NCBI RefSeq assembly: GCF_003590795.1 | Contig: NZ_QYUL01000005.1 | Coordinates: 296,001 to 360,000, forward strand | DNA length: 64,000 nt | Direction: 5' to 3' | Source: Azospirillum cavernae | GTDB taxonomy: Bacteria > Pseudomonadota > Alphaproteobacteria > Azospirillales > Azospirillaceae | Part shown: in pieces, positions 18,304-27,052 of the stretch | How positions within the stretch are numbered: the stretch's first letter is position 1 | Layout of the letters: each line of letters starts with the position of its first letter | The notes under the pieces: model-generated | Told to the model about the DNA's origin: nothing | What the model saw: the letters and a program-made list of their open reading frames with translations, nothing else | The model's database searches: none | Program-made: the position numbers and the translations under genes

Positions 18304-18397
18304 AGCCTTCGTTCCAAATCGGAGAGGTTGGTCGCGGGTTCGTGTCGGACACCCCGAGTGATCTGTGGCAGCCAGTCAACAAACCGGGGTCGGGTGG

Positions 18398-19567
18398 ATG
18401 TTCTACGAGTTGGCGGCGACCACATGGGGGTCGGAAGAGATCGCGGCGATTGATCGCGTCGTGGCGTCCGGTCGTTTCACCATGGGCGAGCAGGTCGCGG
18501 CGTTTGAGCGTGAGTTCGCCGATTATTTCGGCGTGAAGCACGGCATCATGGTCAATTCCGGTTCCTCGGCCAATCTGATCGCCGTCGCCGCCTTGGCGTA
18601 CAAAAAGGAACGCCCGCTTCAGCGTGGCGACGAGGTGATCGTCCCGGCGATCTCCTGGGCCACCACCTATCACCCGTTGCAGCAATATGGCCTGAAACTG
18701 CGCTTCGTCGATGTTGAGTTGGACACGCTGAACATCGACGTCTCGAAGCTGGAACAGGCGTTGACGCCGCGCACGCGGGCGATTGTTCCGGTGTCGATTT
18801 TGGGCAACCCGGCGGCGCTGGACGTCATCCGCGCCTTCGCCGACGCCCACGGCCTGTATGTCCTGGAAGACAATTGCGAGTCGATGGACGCCGAACTGAA
18901 CGGCAAAAAGGCGGGAACCTTCGGCGACCTCAACACCTTCAGCTTCTTTTTCTCGCACCACATCTCGACGATGGAAGGCGGGATGGTGCTGACCGACGAT
19001 CTGGAGTTGGGGCATCTGTGCCGGTCCATGCGCGCCCATGGCTGGACCCGTGACCTGCCGCATAATACCCCGCTGTACGAGCGCACCGCGTCGGACCATT
19101 TCGAGGCCTACCGCTTCATCTTGCCCGGCTACAACGTCCGCCCGTTGGAGATGGAGGGCGCGATTGGTCGCGAGCAGTTGAAGAAGCTGCCGACGCTGAC
19201 CGCCGCCCGCCGCAAGAATATGGCGCTGTTCCAGGAGTTGTTCGCCGGGGATGACCGCTTCATCATCCAGCGGGAAAACGGCGTGTCATCCTGCTTCAGC
19301 TTCACCATCATCCTCAACCCGGCCCACAAGCCGGATCGAGAAAAAGTGTTCGCCGCCTTGAAGGAGGCCGACATCGGCTTTCGCATCATCACCGGCGGCT
19401 GTTTCCTGCGGCACGACGTGCTGAAATATTATGATTACGACACGGTCGGCGCGATAGAAAACGCCTTTACGGCGCATGATCTGGGTTTCTTCGTTGGCAA
19501 CCACCCCTTTGACCTGACCCCGCAGATTGAACGGCTGCGCGCCGTGCTTGATCGCGTGTGTTCCTGA
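18398..19567 (+). CDS. ColD-like PLP-dependent sugar 3-dehydratase (DegT/DnrJ family)
   Basis: This 389-aa member of the DegT/DnrJ/EryC1/StrS fold has its Schiff-base Lys position occupied by His: FSFFFSHHISTMEGG at about residues 181-195, with His187 where aminotransferases have Lys. That replacement defines 3-dehydratases such as ColD (GDP-4-keto-6-deoxymannose) and the E1 enzyme RfbH. The segment LYVLEDNCESMDAELNGKKAG also fits ColD-type enzymes. No [2Fe-2S] Cys cluster is evident, favouring ColD over E1. It is the first gene of an eight-gene operon. The start is uncertain: a GTG at 18365 would add 11 residues. Predicted product: a 3-deoxy-4-keto nucleotide sugar. Confidence 0.8.
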   Translation: MFYELAATTWGSEEIAAIDRVVASGRFTMGEQVAAFEREFADYFGVKHGIMVNSGSSANLIAVAALAYKKERPLQRGDEVIVPAISWATTYHPLQQYGLKLRFVDVELDTLNIDVSKLEQALTPRTRAIVPVSILGNPAALDVIRAFADAHGLYVLEDNCESMDAELNGKKAGTFGDLNTFSFFFSHHISTMEGGMVLTDDLELGHLCRSMRAHGWTRDLPHNTPLYERTASDHFEAYRFILPGYNVRPLEMEGAIGREQLKKLPTLTAARRKNMALFQELFAGDDRFIIQRENGVSSCFSFTIILNPAHKPDREKVFAALKEADIGFRIITGGCFLRHDVLKYYDYDTVGAIENAFTAHDLGFFVGNHPFDLTPQIERLRAVLDRVCS

Positions 19568-19587
19568 GTCCCGACCGGAAGACGTCC

Positions 19588-20532
19588 ATGGCCGACAGCA
19601 AGAGCATCCTCATCACCGGCGGCGCCGGGTATCTCGGCTCCATCATGGTTCCGGCTCTGCTGGACGCCGGACACAGGGTCACGGTGCTGGACAGCTTCCT
19701 GTTCCGGCAAGCGCCGCTGGCCCATGTCTGCGCGCATCCGAATTTCGACATTGTTCGTGGCGACGCCCGCAACGAAGAAACCTTGCGCCCCCTGGTCGCC
19801 AAGGCTGACGTGGTGATTCCACTGGCGGCGCTGGTCGGCGCGCCGATGTGCGACGCCGACATCTTGGCGGCGACCAGCACCAACCGCGACGCGGTGCTGA
19901 CCCTGATCCGGCTGCTGTCGAAAGACCAACGCATCATGATGCCGGTGACGAATTCCGGTTATGGCATCGGCGAAAAGGGGAAATTCTGCACCGAAGACAC
20001 GCCGCTGCGCCCGATCTCGCTTTATGGACGGACCAAGGTGGAGGCGGAAACGGCGGTGTTGGAGCGCGGCAACTCCATTTCCTTCCGTCTGGCGACGGTG
20101 TTCGGCATGGCCCCGCGCATGCGGGTCGATCTGCTGGTCAACGACTTCGTCTATCGCGCCATTCATGACCGCGCGGTCGTGCTGTTCGAGCCGCATTTCA
20201 AGCGCAATTACATCCACATCCGCGACGTCGCTCGCGCCTTCCTGCACGGGTTGGACAAGTTTGAGACGATGAAGGATCGGCCCTACAACGTCGGCCTGTC
20301 GGACGCCAACCTGTCGAAATGGGAATTGTGCGAGGTCATCGTCCGGCATCTGCCGAAATTCGTGTTTCTGGAGGCCCCCATCGGCGAGGATCCGGACAAG
20401 CGTGACTACATCGTGTCGAACGAGCGGATTGAGGCGACCGGCTACAAGCCCGCCTTTTCGCTGGACGACGGGATCCAGGAGTTGATGAAGGGATACCGCA
20501 TGCTGCGCAACAGCCAGCATGGCAATGTCTGA
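19588..20532 (+). CDS. NAD-dependent nucleotide-sugar epimerase/dehydratase (extended SDR)
   Basis: This 314-aa extended short-chain dehydrogenase has the cofactor motif TGGAGYLG near the N-terminus and the catalytic YxxxK in SLYGRTKVEAE. The region VTNSGYGIG supplies the active-site Ser/Thr. The ATG at 19588 follows CCGGAAG and lies 20 bases after the dehydratase stop. It probably reduces, epimerises or dehydrates the keto-sugar intermediate of this operon. The exact reaction cannot be read from the sequence. Confidence 0.85.
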   Translation: MADSKSILITGGAGYLGSIMVPALLDAGHRVTVLDSFLFRQAPLAHVCAHPNFDIVRGDARNEETLRPLVAKADVVIPLAALVGAPMCDADILAATSTNRDAVLTLIRLLSKDQRIMMPVTNSGYGIGEKGKFCTEDTPLRPISLYGRTKVEAETAVLERGNSISFRLATVFGMAPRMRVDLLVNDFVYRAIHDRAVVLFEPHFKRNYIHIRDVARAFLHGLDKFETMKDRPYNVGLSDANLSKWELCEVIVRHLPKFVFLEAPIGEDPDKRDYIVSNERIEATGYKPAFSLDDGIQELMKGYRMLRNSQHGNV

Positions 20533-20577
20533 CCACCAACGCGCGGCGTCTGCATCGAACAAAGGCCCCTTCCGCCC

Positions 20578-22125
20578 ATGACCAACCCCACCGATGGCCG
20601 CATCGACCTCGTGCTTGTTCATCCCGGTGGGCGCAAGCAGGTCTATCAGACCCTGGCCGATGACTTGACGGCGGTCGAGCCGCCGCTCTGGTGCCGGTTG
20701 ATCGCTGATTATTGCCGGACGCGGGGCCACCGGGTCGCCATCATCGACAGCGAGGCGGACTCGCTCGACCCGGCGGCGGTGGCGCTGCGCATTGCGGAGT
20801 TGGATCCCCGGCTCGTGGCTCTGGTCGTCTATGGGCATCAACCGTCGGCGTCCACCCAGTCGCTTCCGGCGGCGGGCGCGGTGGCTCGCGCGGTGAAGGA
20901 CGCCGCGCCGCATCGTCCGATCATCCTGATCGGCGGGCACGCCGCAGCCTTGCCGGAGCGCACCTTGCGTGAGGAGGCGGTGGATTTCGTCGCGACCGGC
21001 GAGGGGCCGGTGACGGTGGACGCCTTGCTGCGCGCCCTGCCGACCGATCTTGTGGACGTCATCGCCGACGTTCCTGGATTGGCGTTCTGGCAGGACACGG
21101 AAGGGGGCGAGCGTGTGGTCCGGCGCAGCGCTCCGGCTCCCTTGGTCGAGGATCTGGACGGCGCTTTGTCGGGCGACGCCTGGGACCTGTTGCCGATGGA
21201 CAAGTATCGGGCGCACAATTGGCAGTGTTTTGGCGATATGGACCGGCGGATGCCCTACGCGTCGATCTACACGACGCTCGGCTGTCCCTACAAATGCAGT
21301 TTTTGCTGCATCAACGCGCCTTTCGGCAAGAACGGCTACCGTTTCCGCAGCCCGGCGTCGGTGATCTCCGAGATTGATATCCTGATCGAGCGCTATGGCG
21401 TGCGCACCTTCAAGATCGTTGATGAGATGTTCGTGCTGAACGAGCGCCACGTCACCGCGATCTGCGAAGCGTTGATTCCGCGCAACGAGGCGCTGGGCGG
21501 CGCGCTGAATTTCTGGGCCTACGCGCGGGTGGACACGGTCAAACCGGCGATGCTGGCGATGCTGCGCCGGGCTGGCGTTCGCTGGTTGGCGCTGGGCATC
21601 GAATCGGGCAGCAAGCATGTGCGCGACGGCGCCAAGAAAGCGCTGCGGTCTGAAGACATCGTCGGCATTGTCCGGGCGATCCAAGAGGCTGGCATCAACG
21701 TCATCGGCAACTACATCTTTGGGCTGCCCGACGATGATCTGGACTCGATGCGTGAAACTTTGGATCTCGCCAAGGAATTGAACTGCGAGTTCGCCAATTT
21801 TTACTCAGCCATGGCTTATCCAGGCTCGCCACTCTACAATCAGGCTCTGGAAAAAGAGTGGGATTTGCCGGAAAGCTGGAGCGGCTATTCGCAGCACAGC
21901 TATGATTGCAAACCGCTGGCGACGGAGAAGCTGTCGGCGGCGGATGTTTTGCGGTTCCGCGATGCGGCTTTTACCGAATATTTCACCAATCCGCGCTATC
22001 TGAAGATGGTCGATCAACGTTTCGGCGACGCCACCAGCCGTCACATTCGGTCGATGACCCGGCACACGCTTCGTCGTAAGCTGCTGGACGAGGATGATGC
22101 TTTGCAGGAAAGGGCGATCGGTTGA
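20578..22125 (+). CDS. B12-binding-type radical SAM protein
   Basis: This 515-aa protein has an N-terminal Rossmann-like cobalamin-binding domain (residues 1 to about 150, VYGHQPSASTQ and ILIGGHAAALPE), then a radical SAM core with CxxxCxxC at Cys236/Cys240/Cys243 (LGCPYKCSFC). The core continues with GIESGSKHVRDGAKK and NYIFGLPDDD, typical of class B methylase-like enzymes. It lies between sugar-modifying genes. It might methylate or rearrange the sugar at an unactivated carbon. A reaction cannot be assigned; the DxHxxG cobalamin motif is not obvious. Confidence 0.85.
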   Translation: MTNPTDGRIDLVLVHPGGRKQVYQTLADDLTAVEPPLWCRLIADYCRTRGHRVAIIDSEADSLDPAAVALRIAELDPRLVALVVYGHQPSASTQSLPAAGAVARAVKDAAPHRPIILIGGHAAALPERTLREEAVDFVATGEGPVTVDALLRALPTDLVDVIADVPGLAFWQDTEGGERVVRRSAPAPLVEDLDGALSGDAWDLLPMDKYRAHNWQCFGDMDRRMPYASIYTTLGCPYKCSFCCINAPFGKNGYRFRSPASVISEIDILIERYGVRTFKIVDEMFVLNERHVTAICEALIPRNEALGGALNFWAYARVDTVKPAMLAMLRRAGVRWLALGIESGSKHVRDGAKKALRSEDIVGIVRAIQEAGINVIGNYIFGLPDDDLDSMRETLDLAKELNCEFANFYSAMAYPGSPLYNQALEKEWDLPESWSGYSQHSYDCKPLATEKLSAADVLRFRDAAFTEYFTNPRYLKMVDQRFGDATSRHIRSMTRHTLRRKLLDEDDALQERAIG

Positions 22126-22847
22126 GGTCTGAAGACGCTCTTGCCAACATTGACGTGGCGGTGCTGGCCGGTGGGCTGGGCACCCGCATCCGGGGTGTGT
22201 TGGGTGACACGCCGAAGGTTCTGGCTCCGGTGGCCGGGCGGGCCTTTCTTGGCCATCTGCTGGATTATTTATCGACCTATGGCGCGCGCCGGGTGGTTTT
22301 GTGCCTGGGGCATTTGGCCGACCGGGTGACGGCGTGGCTGGCGCGCGGCGATTCCGCCGGCGCCATGGATGTGGTGTGCCAGATTGAACCGCGTCCCCTC
22401 GGCACCGCCGGGGCGCTGGGCTATGTCCGCAAGGAATTGCGGTCGAGCATGGTTCTGGTGGTCAACGGCGACACCTTTCTCGACGCCGATTTGCGTGCCT
22501 TCGTCGCCTCTCACCGTTTGTCGGGGGCTGAAGCGTCGGTGTTGTGCGTCAGCGTGGACGACGCCGCCCGTTATGGCCGGGTGGAGATCGGGCCGGACAG
22601 CCGCATCCGCCGCTTTGTCGAAAAGGCGCCGGGCAGCGGCACCATCAACGCCGGGGTCTATCTGTTTTCCGCCGCCTTCCTCGACCGGATCATCGCCGAG
22701 GGCGCCGTGTCGCTGGAGCGCGACGTGCTGGAAAAGGCCCCGCCGGGCAGCCTGCACGCCCATGTGGCGAAGGCTCGTTTCATCGACATCGGCACGCCGG
22801 AAAGTCTGGCGGCGGCGGGCGGCGTGATCGTCGGGAGAGACGCGTGA
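22122..22847 (+). CDS. HddC-like sugar-1-phosphate nucleotidyltransferase
   Basis: This 241-aa nucleotidyltransferase contains AVLAGGLGTRIRGVLGDTPK, the nucleotide-binding loop of the heptose-1-phosphate guanylyltransferase/glucose-1-phosphate thymidylyltransferase group, and VNGDTFLDADL for metal binding. The start is a TTG overlapping the previous stop (TTGA), with GGAAAGGG seven bases upstream; this supports the unusual start over an internal GTG. Together with the next gene (HddA-like kinase), it suggests activation of a heptose-like sugar to a nucleotide sugar. Confidence 0.85.
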   Translation: MRSEDALANIDVAVLAGGLGTRIRGVLGDTPKVLAPVAGRAFLGHLLDYLSTYGARRVVLCLGHLADRVTAWLARGDSAGAMDVVCQIEPRPLGTAGALGYVRKELRSSMVLVVNGDTFLDADLRAFVASHRLSGAEASVLCVSVDDAARYGRVEIGPDSRIRRFVEKAPGSGTINAGVYLFSAAFLDRIIAEGAVSLERDVLEKAPPGSLHAHVAKARFIDIGTPESLAAAGGVIVGRDA

Positions 22848-23857
22848 TCATCAGCCGCACCCCGTTTCGCGTCTCGCTGTTCGGGGGCGGCACCGATCTG
22901 CCGCAATGGTACAACCGCCATGGCGGCGCGGTGATCGGCGGGGCCATCGACAAATATTGTTACATCAGTTTGCGCGCTCTGCCGCCCTTCTTCGCGCACA
23001 AGCACCGCATCGTCTATTCCAACATCGAGCAGGTGCGCGAGATCGAGGAGATCAAGCACCCGTCGGTGCGCGCCTGCCTGTCGGAAATGGGCATCGAAAG
23101 CGGGCTGGAGATCCATCATGACGGCGATCTTCCGGCGCGGTCGGGCTTGGGATCCTCCTCCTCCTTCACCGTTGGCCTGCTGAACGCGCTGCACGCCTAT
23201 CGCGGCCATATGGCCAGCAAGCAGGAGTTGGCCGAGGAGGCCATCCGCATCGAGCAGGAGGTGATCGGCGAGAATGTCGGGTCGCAGGATCAGATTTGGG
23301 CGGCTTATGGCGGGCTGAACCGCATTGATTTCCAGCCCGACGGCGCCATCGACGTGACCCCGCTCATCATTGATCGGGACCGACGCGACGCGCTCCAAAG
23401 TCATTTCGTCCTCTATTTCACCGGCCTGTCCCGCTTCGCCTCGACCATCGAGGGGGAGAAGATCGCCAACCTTGACAAGCGCGAGGCGCAGTTGCACGCG
23501 CTGCGCGGCATGGTGGACGAGGCGGCGGCGATGCTGAACGACCCCCAGCGCGACCTGTGCGACTTGGGTCGGCTGCTGCACGACGGTTGGATGCTCAAGC
23601 GTGAGTTGTCGGCCAACGTGTCGAACGGCGCCATCGACGAGCTGTATCAGGCGGCGCTGTCGGCGGGGGCCTTGGGCGGCAAGCTGTTGGGGGCTGGCGG
23701 CGGCGGCTTCCTTCTGCTGTTCATCCCGCCCGAACGGCAAGCGGCGGTGCGGGAGCGCCTGAAGGATTTTATCGCCGTAGCCTTCCGTTTCGACAGCGGC
23801 GGCAGCAAGATCGTCGTCTATGAACCCACTGATTTCGAGCGCCGCCGCCGCGCCTGA
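22844..23857 (+). CDS. HddA-like GHMP sugar kinase
   Basis: This 337-aa GHMP kinase resembles D-glycero-alpha-D-manno-heptose-7-phosphate kinase. The N-terminus reads IISRTPFRVSLFGGGTDLP, the ATP loop is PARSGLGSSSSFTVGLLNAL, and the C-terminal GGKLLGAGGGGFLLLF motif is characteristic. The GTG start overlaps the nucleotidyltransferase stop (GTGA). In the heptose route HddA phosphorylates C1 before HddC adds the nucleotide. The isomerase GmhA and phosphatase GmhB of that route are not in this window, so the substrate may differ from heptose-7-phosphate. Confidence 0.87.
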   Translation: MIISRTPFRVSLFGGGTDLPQWYNRHGGAVIGGAIDKYCYISLRALPPFFAHKHRIVYSNIEQVREIEEIKHPSVRACLSEMGIESGLEIHHDGDLPARSGLGSSSSFTVGLLNALHAYRGHMASKQELAEEAIRIEQEVIGENVGSQDQIWAAYGGLNRIDFQPDGAIDVTPLIIDRDRRDALQSHFVLYFTGLSRFASTIEGEKIANLDKREAQLHALRGMVDEAAAMLNDPQRDLCDLGRLLHDGWMLKRELSANVSNGAIDELYQAALSAGALGGKLLGAGGGGFLLLFIPPERQAAVRERLKDFIAVAFRFDSGGSKIVVYEPTDFERRRRA

Positions 23858-23903
23858 CGCTTGCGTTGGAACCGGCGGCGATGCTGTTGAGAGGGAATTC
23901 TCC

Positions 23904-24887
23904 GTGTCCATCGTCCAAGACGCTCAAGACCCCGCTGTGGCCCAAGACCTTGCCGTGATCGAACGCCTTTACCGCGCGCTGCGCCTGACACGATTGGTGG
24001 AAGACGAGGTGGCGCGCGTTTACCCGACCGACGTCATCAAAAGCCCGGTGCATCTGTCCATCGGGCAGGAGTTCATTTCGGTCGGCGTCTGCGACGCGCT
24101 GGAGCCGCGCGACCATGTGTCGATCACCTACCGGGGCCACGCCGCCTACATCGCCAAGGGCGGCGACCTCAACGCCATGATCGCTGAGATGTACGGCAAG
24201 AAGGCGGGCTGCGGCCAGGGGCGCGGCGGGTCGATGCATCTGGTGGACATGAAAGCGGGGGTGATCGGCGCCTCGGCGGTGGTCGGCACCTCGATCCCGG
24301 TGGCGACCGGCTTCGCGCTCGCCGCCAAACGCAAGACGACCGGCGGGGTGGTCGCCTGCTTCATTGGCGACGGCGCGACCGAAGAGGGCTGCTTCGCCGA
24401 AAGCCTGAATTTCGCGGCGCTGCACAAGCTGCCGATCCTGTTCGTCTGCGAAAACAACGGCTACGCCATTCACGAGCCGCTGGCCAAGCGCTGGGCGACC
24501 GAGCGGCTGTGCGAGCGGGTGGCGACCTACGGCATTCCGACGACGAAGATCACCGACGGCGACGTCTTCGCCGTGCGCGACGCGGCGCGGTCGGCGGTGG
24601 CGGCGATGCGCGCCGGGCATGGCCCGGTCTTTCTGGAAGTGACCTGCTACCGCTGGCGCGAGCATGTCGGGCCGAACGAGGATTTCAACCAAGGCTACCG
24701 CCCGGCGTCGGAGATGACGCCCTGGGCGGAGCGCGACGAGGTGGCGCGGCTCGCCGGTTTGCTGCCGTCGGAGCGCGTCGCCGCCCTGGAGACGGAGATC
24801 ACAGCCACCGTCGCCGCCGCCTTTGCCTTCGCCGAAACCAGCCCCTTCCCGGTGTCCGAGGATCTCTATGACCACGTCTATGCCTGA
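23904..24887 (+). CDS. ThDP-dependent dehydrogenase E1 component, alpha subunit
   Basis: This 327-aa alpha subunit is of the 2-oxo acid dehydrogenase/acetoin dehydrogenase E1 type. The ThDP motif runs from GDGATEEG (residues 155-162) to ENN (183-185), and the conserved YRGHAAYIAKGGD and GRGGSMH blocks are present. GTG 23904 follows a strong GAGAGGGA; an ATG at 23820 overlapping the kinase gene would add 28 residues. No E2 or E3 genes accompany it. In this sugar operon the likely job is transfer of a two-carbon unit from pyruvate or another 2-oxo acid to a sugar, which is inference. Confidence 0.85.
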   Translation: MSIVQDAQDPAVAQDLAVIERLYRALRLTRLVEDEVARVYPTDVIKSPVHLSIGQEFISVGVCDALEPRDHVSITYRGHAAYIAKGGDLNAMIAEMYGKKAGCGQGRGGSMHLVDMKAGVIGASAVVGTSIPVATGFALAAKRKTTGGVVACFIGDGATEEGCFAESLNFAALHKLPILFVCENNGYAIHEPLAKRWATERLCERVATYGIPTTKITDGDVFAVRDAARSAVAAMRAGHGPVFLEVTCYRWREHVGPNEDFNQGYRPASEMTPWAERDEVARLAGLLPSERVAALETEITATVAAAFAFAETSPFPVSEDLYDHVYA

Positions 24888-25938
24888 AGGGCGCCTGCTG
24901 CGCTACGTTGACGCTCTGCGCGAAGCGGTCGCGCAGGAAATGCGGCGCGATGGGGACGTCTTCGTCTTCGGCCTCGACGTGGACGACCACAAGTCGATTC
25001 AGGGTTCGACCGCCGGTCTGCTGGAGGAGTTCGGGCCGGAGCGCGTCTTCACCACGCCCTTGTCGGAAGACGCGATGACCGGCGTGGCCATCGGCGCGGC
25101 GATGGCCGGGATGCGCCCGATCCATGTCCACATCCGCATGGATTTCCTGCTGCTCTGCATGAACCAACTGGTCAACATCGGCGCGAAGGCGCGCGCCATG
25201 TATGGCGGGTCGGTCAAGGTGCCGCTGGTCGTCCGCTCCATGGTCGGCAAATCGTGGGGGCAGGGCGCCCAGCATTCCCAGGGCCTGCATTCGATGTTCA
25301 TGCATGTGCCGGGGCTGAAGGTGGTGGCGCCCAGCAACGCGCACGACGTCAAGGGCTGCATGATCGCGGCGATCCGCGACGACAACCCGGTGATCTTCAT
25401 GGAACACCGGCTGCTGTATCCGACCGAGGCCTATGTCCCGGAAACCCCGTATGAGGTTTTGCCGGGCAAGGCGCGGGTGGTGGCGCCGGGCGACGACGTG
25501 ACGTTGGTCGGCATCTCCAACATGGTTCTGGAATGCCTGCGCGCGCGTGAATTGCTAGCCGAAATCGGCATCGGCGCGGAGGTGATCGACCCGATTTGGC
25601 TGACCCCGCTCGACATCGACACCATTGTGGAATCGGCCCGGCGCACCCGGCGTCTGGTGGTGGCTGACAATGGCTGGACCGCCTGCGGAGCCGGGGCGGA
25701 GATCGTCGCGGCGGTGTTGGAGCGGGTCGGGCCGGAGGGTGGAATCGCCGTCAAGCGCATCGGCTTCGCCGCCACCGCCTGCCCGCCGTCGCCGGTGCTG
25801 GAGGCCGCCTTCTACCCGAATCCCGGCACCGTCGCTTCGACCGTTCATGCGTTGGTTCGTCCCACGGCCCCCGCCTGGACTCCCGACCCGGAACGGACCA
25901 AACTCGCTCATCAGGTGCAGTTTCGCGGCCCCTTCTGA
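24868..25938 (+). CDS. ThDP-dependent dehydrogenase E1 component, beta subunit
   Basis: This 356-aa beta subunit is the partner of the preceding E1 alpha. Features include TPLSEDAMTGVAIGAAMAG and the transketolase C-terminal domain with VVADNGWTACGAGAEI. The ATG at 24868 (GAGGA five bases upstream) overlaps the alpha gene by 20 bases; ATG 24880 is an alternative. Tight overlap implies an alpha2-beta2 enzyme made from coupled translation. In ordinary dehydrogenases the product is passed to E2 lipoyl domains, which are missing here. Confidence 0.87.
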   Translation: MTTSMPEGRLLRYVDALREAVAQEMRRDGDVFVFGLDVDDHKSIQGSTAGLLEEFGPERVFTTPLSEDAMTGVAIGAAMAGMRPIHVHIRMDFLLLCMNQLVNIGAKARAMYGGSVKVPLVVRSMVGKSWGQGAQHSQGLHSMFMHVPGLKVVAPSNAHDVKGCMIAAIRDDNPVIFMEHRLLYPTEAYVPETPYEVLPGKARVVAPGDDVTLVGISNMVLECLRARELLAEIGIGAEVIDPIWLTPLDIDTIVESARRTRRLVVADNGWTACGAGAEIVAAVLERVGPEGGIAVKRIGFAATACPPSPVLEAAFYPNPGTVASTVHALVRPTAPAWTPDPERTKLAHQVQFRGPF

Positions 25939-25971
25939 CAGGGGAGCGGCTGCGCATTCGGACAAACGCCG

Positions 25972-27039
25972 ATGGCCATCATCCTTGCCCGCGCCGACGC
26001 ATCCCCCGAGATTGGAACGGGGCATGTGATGCGCTGCCTCGCGGTGGCCGAGGCGCTGCGCGACGATGGGCATGAGGTGCTGTTCGCCAGCGCCGAATCC
26101 ACCCCGGCCATCGACCGGCGACTGACGGCGGAGGGTTTTCGCCGGATCGCCATCGCCGGGCCGGTGGGGGAGGCGGCGGATCTGGCGGCCACCCGCTCGG
26201 CCATGCGGCTGGAGCATTGTTCGGCGGTGATGCTGGACGGCTACCGCTTTGGCGAAGCCTACCGCGCCGGGTTGCAGGCGGCGCGGATCCGTGTGATGGC
26301 GTGGGATGATCTGGGCGACGGCGGCGCGCTGCACGCCGATCTTGTGGTCAACGCCGCGCCGCAGGCGCATCGGCTGCCCTATGACCGCATGGCGCCGGGG
26401 GCGGTTCTGCTGCTCGGCCCCGGCTACGCGCCGTTGCGGCGGGAGTTGCGATTGGCGGCGCGGGAAGCCCATAACGCCATCGCGGATCGTCCGGTGTTGC
26501 TGCTGACCTTCGGCGGGTCCGACCCGCTCGGGCTGACCGGGCCGCTGCTGACGGCGTTGGCGGCGCGACGGCCCGACGATTGCCGCTTGGTCGCCGTGGT
26601 TGGCGGCAGCAACCCGCGCGCGGCGGAGGTCGCCGCTTTGGCGGATCGTCTCGGGCCGGGCGTCGCCGTCCATGTCGATTGCCCACGCATGGGGGCGGTG
26701 ATGGCCGAATCCGGGCTGGCGGTGTCGGCGGGCGGCGGAACGATGGGGGAGTTGGCGGCTCTGGCCGTGCCCACGTTGCTGGTGGTGACGGCGGACAATC
26801 AGGCCTTGGCCAGCCAGGACGCGGCGACGCTGGGCTGGTGCGACGCGCTGGACGCGCGCGGCGGCGACATGGTGGCGACCATCGCCGACGCCGCGCTGAC
26901 GCTGTGGGCCGACCGCGCCCGCCGCCAGCGCATGGCGACGGCGGCGGGCGCGTTGCCGCTGGACGGCGAGGGGGCGATTCGCATCGCCCGCGCTCTAACC
27001 GCGCCCCGCGCCCGCGCGCAACCGCGCGTTCGCGCCTGA
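25972..27039 (+). CDS. PseG-like nucleotide-sugar hydrolase
   Basis: This 355-aa GT-B-fold protein resembles PseG, which removes UDP from 2,4-diacetamido-2,4,6-trideoxy-altrose in pseudaminic acid synthesis. The N-terminal signature EIGTGHVMRCLAVAEAL and the middle FGGSDPLGLT are both present. ATG 25972 lacks a strong ribosome site. It closes the sugar operon. The rest of the pseudaminic pathway (PseB, PseC, PseH, PseI, PseF) is not in this window, so it may act on the novel sugar made here, or the pathway may be split. Confidence 0.8.
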   Translation: MAIILARADASPEIGTGHVMRCLAVAEALRDDGHEVLFASAESTPAIDRRLTAEGFRRIAIAGPVGEAADLAATRSAMRLEHCSAVMLDGYRFGEAYRAGLQAARIRVMAWDDLGDGGALHADLVVNAAPQAHRLPYDRMAPGAVLLLGPGYAPLRRELRLAAREAHNAIADRPVLLLTFGGSDPLGLTGPLLTALAARRPDDCRLVAVVGGSNPRAAEVAALADRLGPGVAVHVDCPRMGAVMAESGLAVSAGGGTMGELAALAVPTLLVVTADNQALASQDAATLGWCDALDARGGDMVATIADAALTLWADRARRQRMATAAGALPLDGEGAIRIARALTAPRARAQPRVRA

Positions 27040-27052
27040 CCGCGTTTTTCCG

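Noticed and set aside
18365..19567. Call the DegT-fold enzyme a sugar aminotransferase
   Set aside because: The Schiff-base Lys is replaced by His, which is the mark of 3-dehydratases in this fold.
19435..21684. Long antisense reading frame of about 750 codons on the - strand
   Set aside because: It is opposite three well-supported sugar genes and its composition (His/Arg/Gln/Asp-rich) is that of a GC-rich shadow frame.
25972..27039. Evidence for a complete pseudaminic acid pathway
   Set aside because: Only the PseG-like step is present; the other five enzymes are not in the window.
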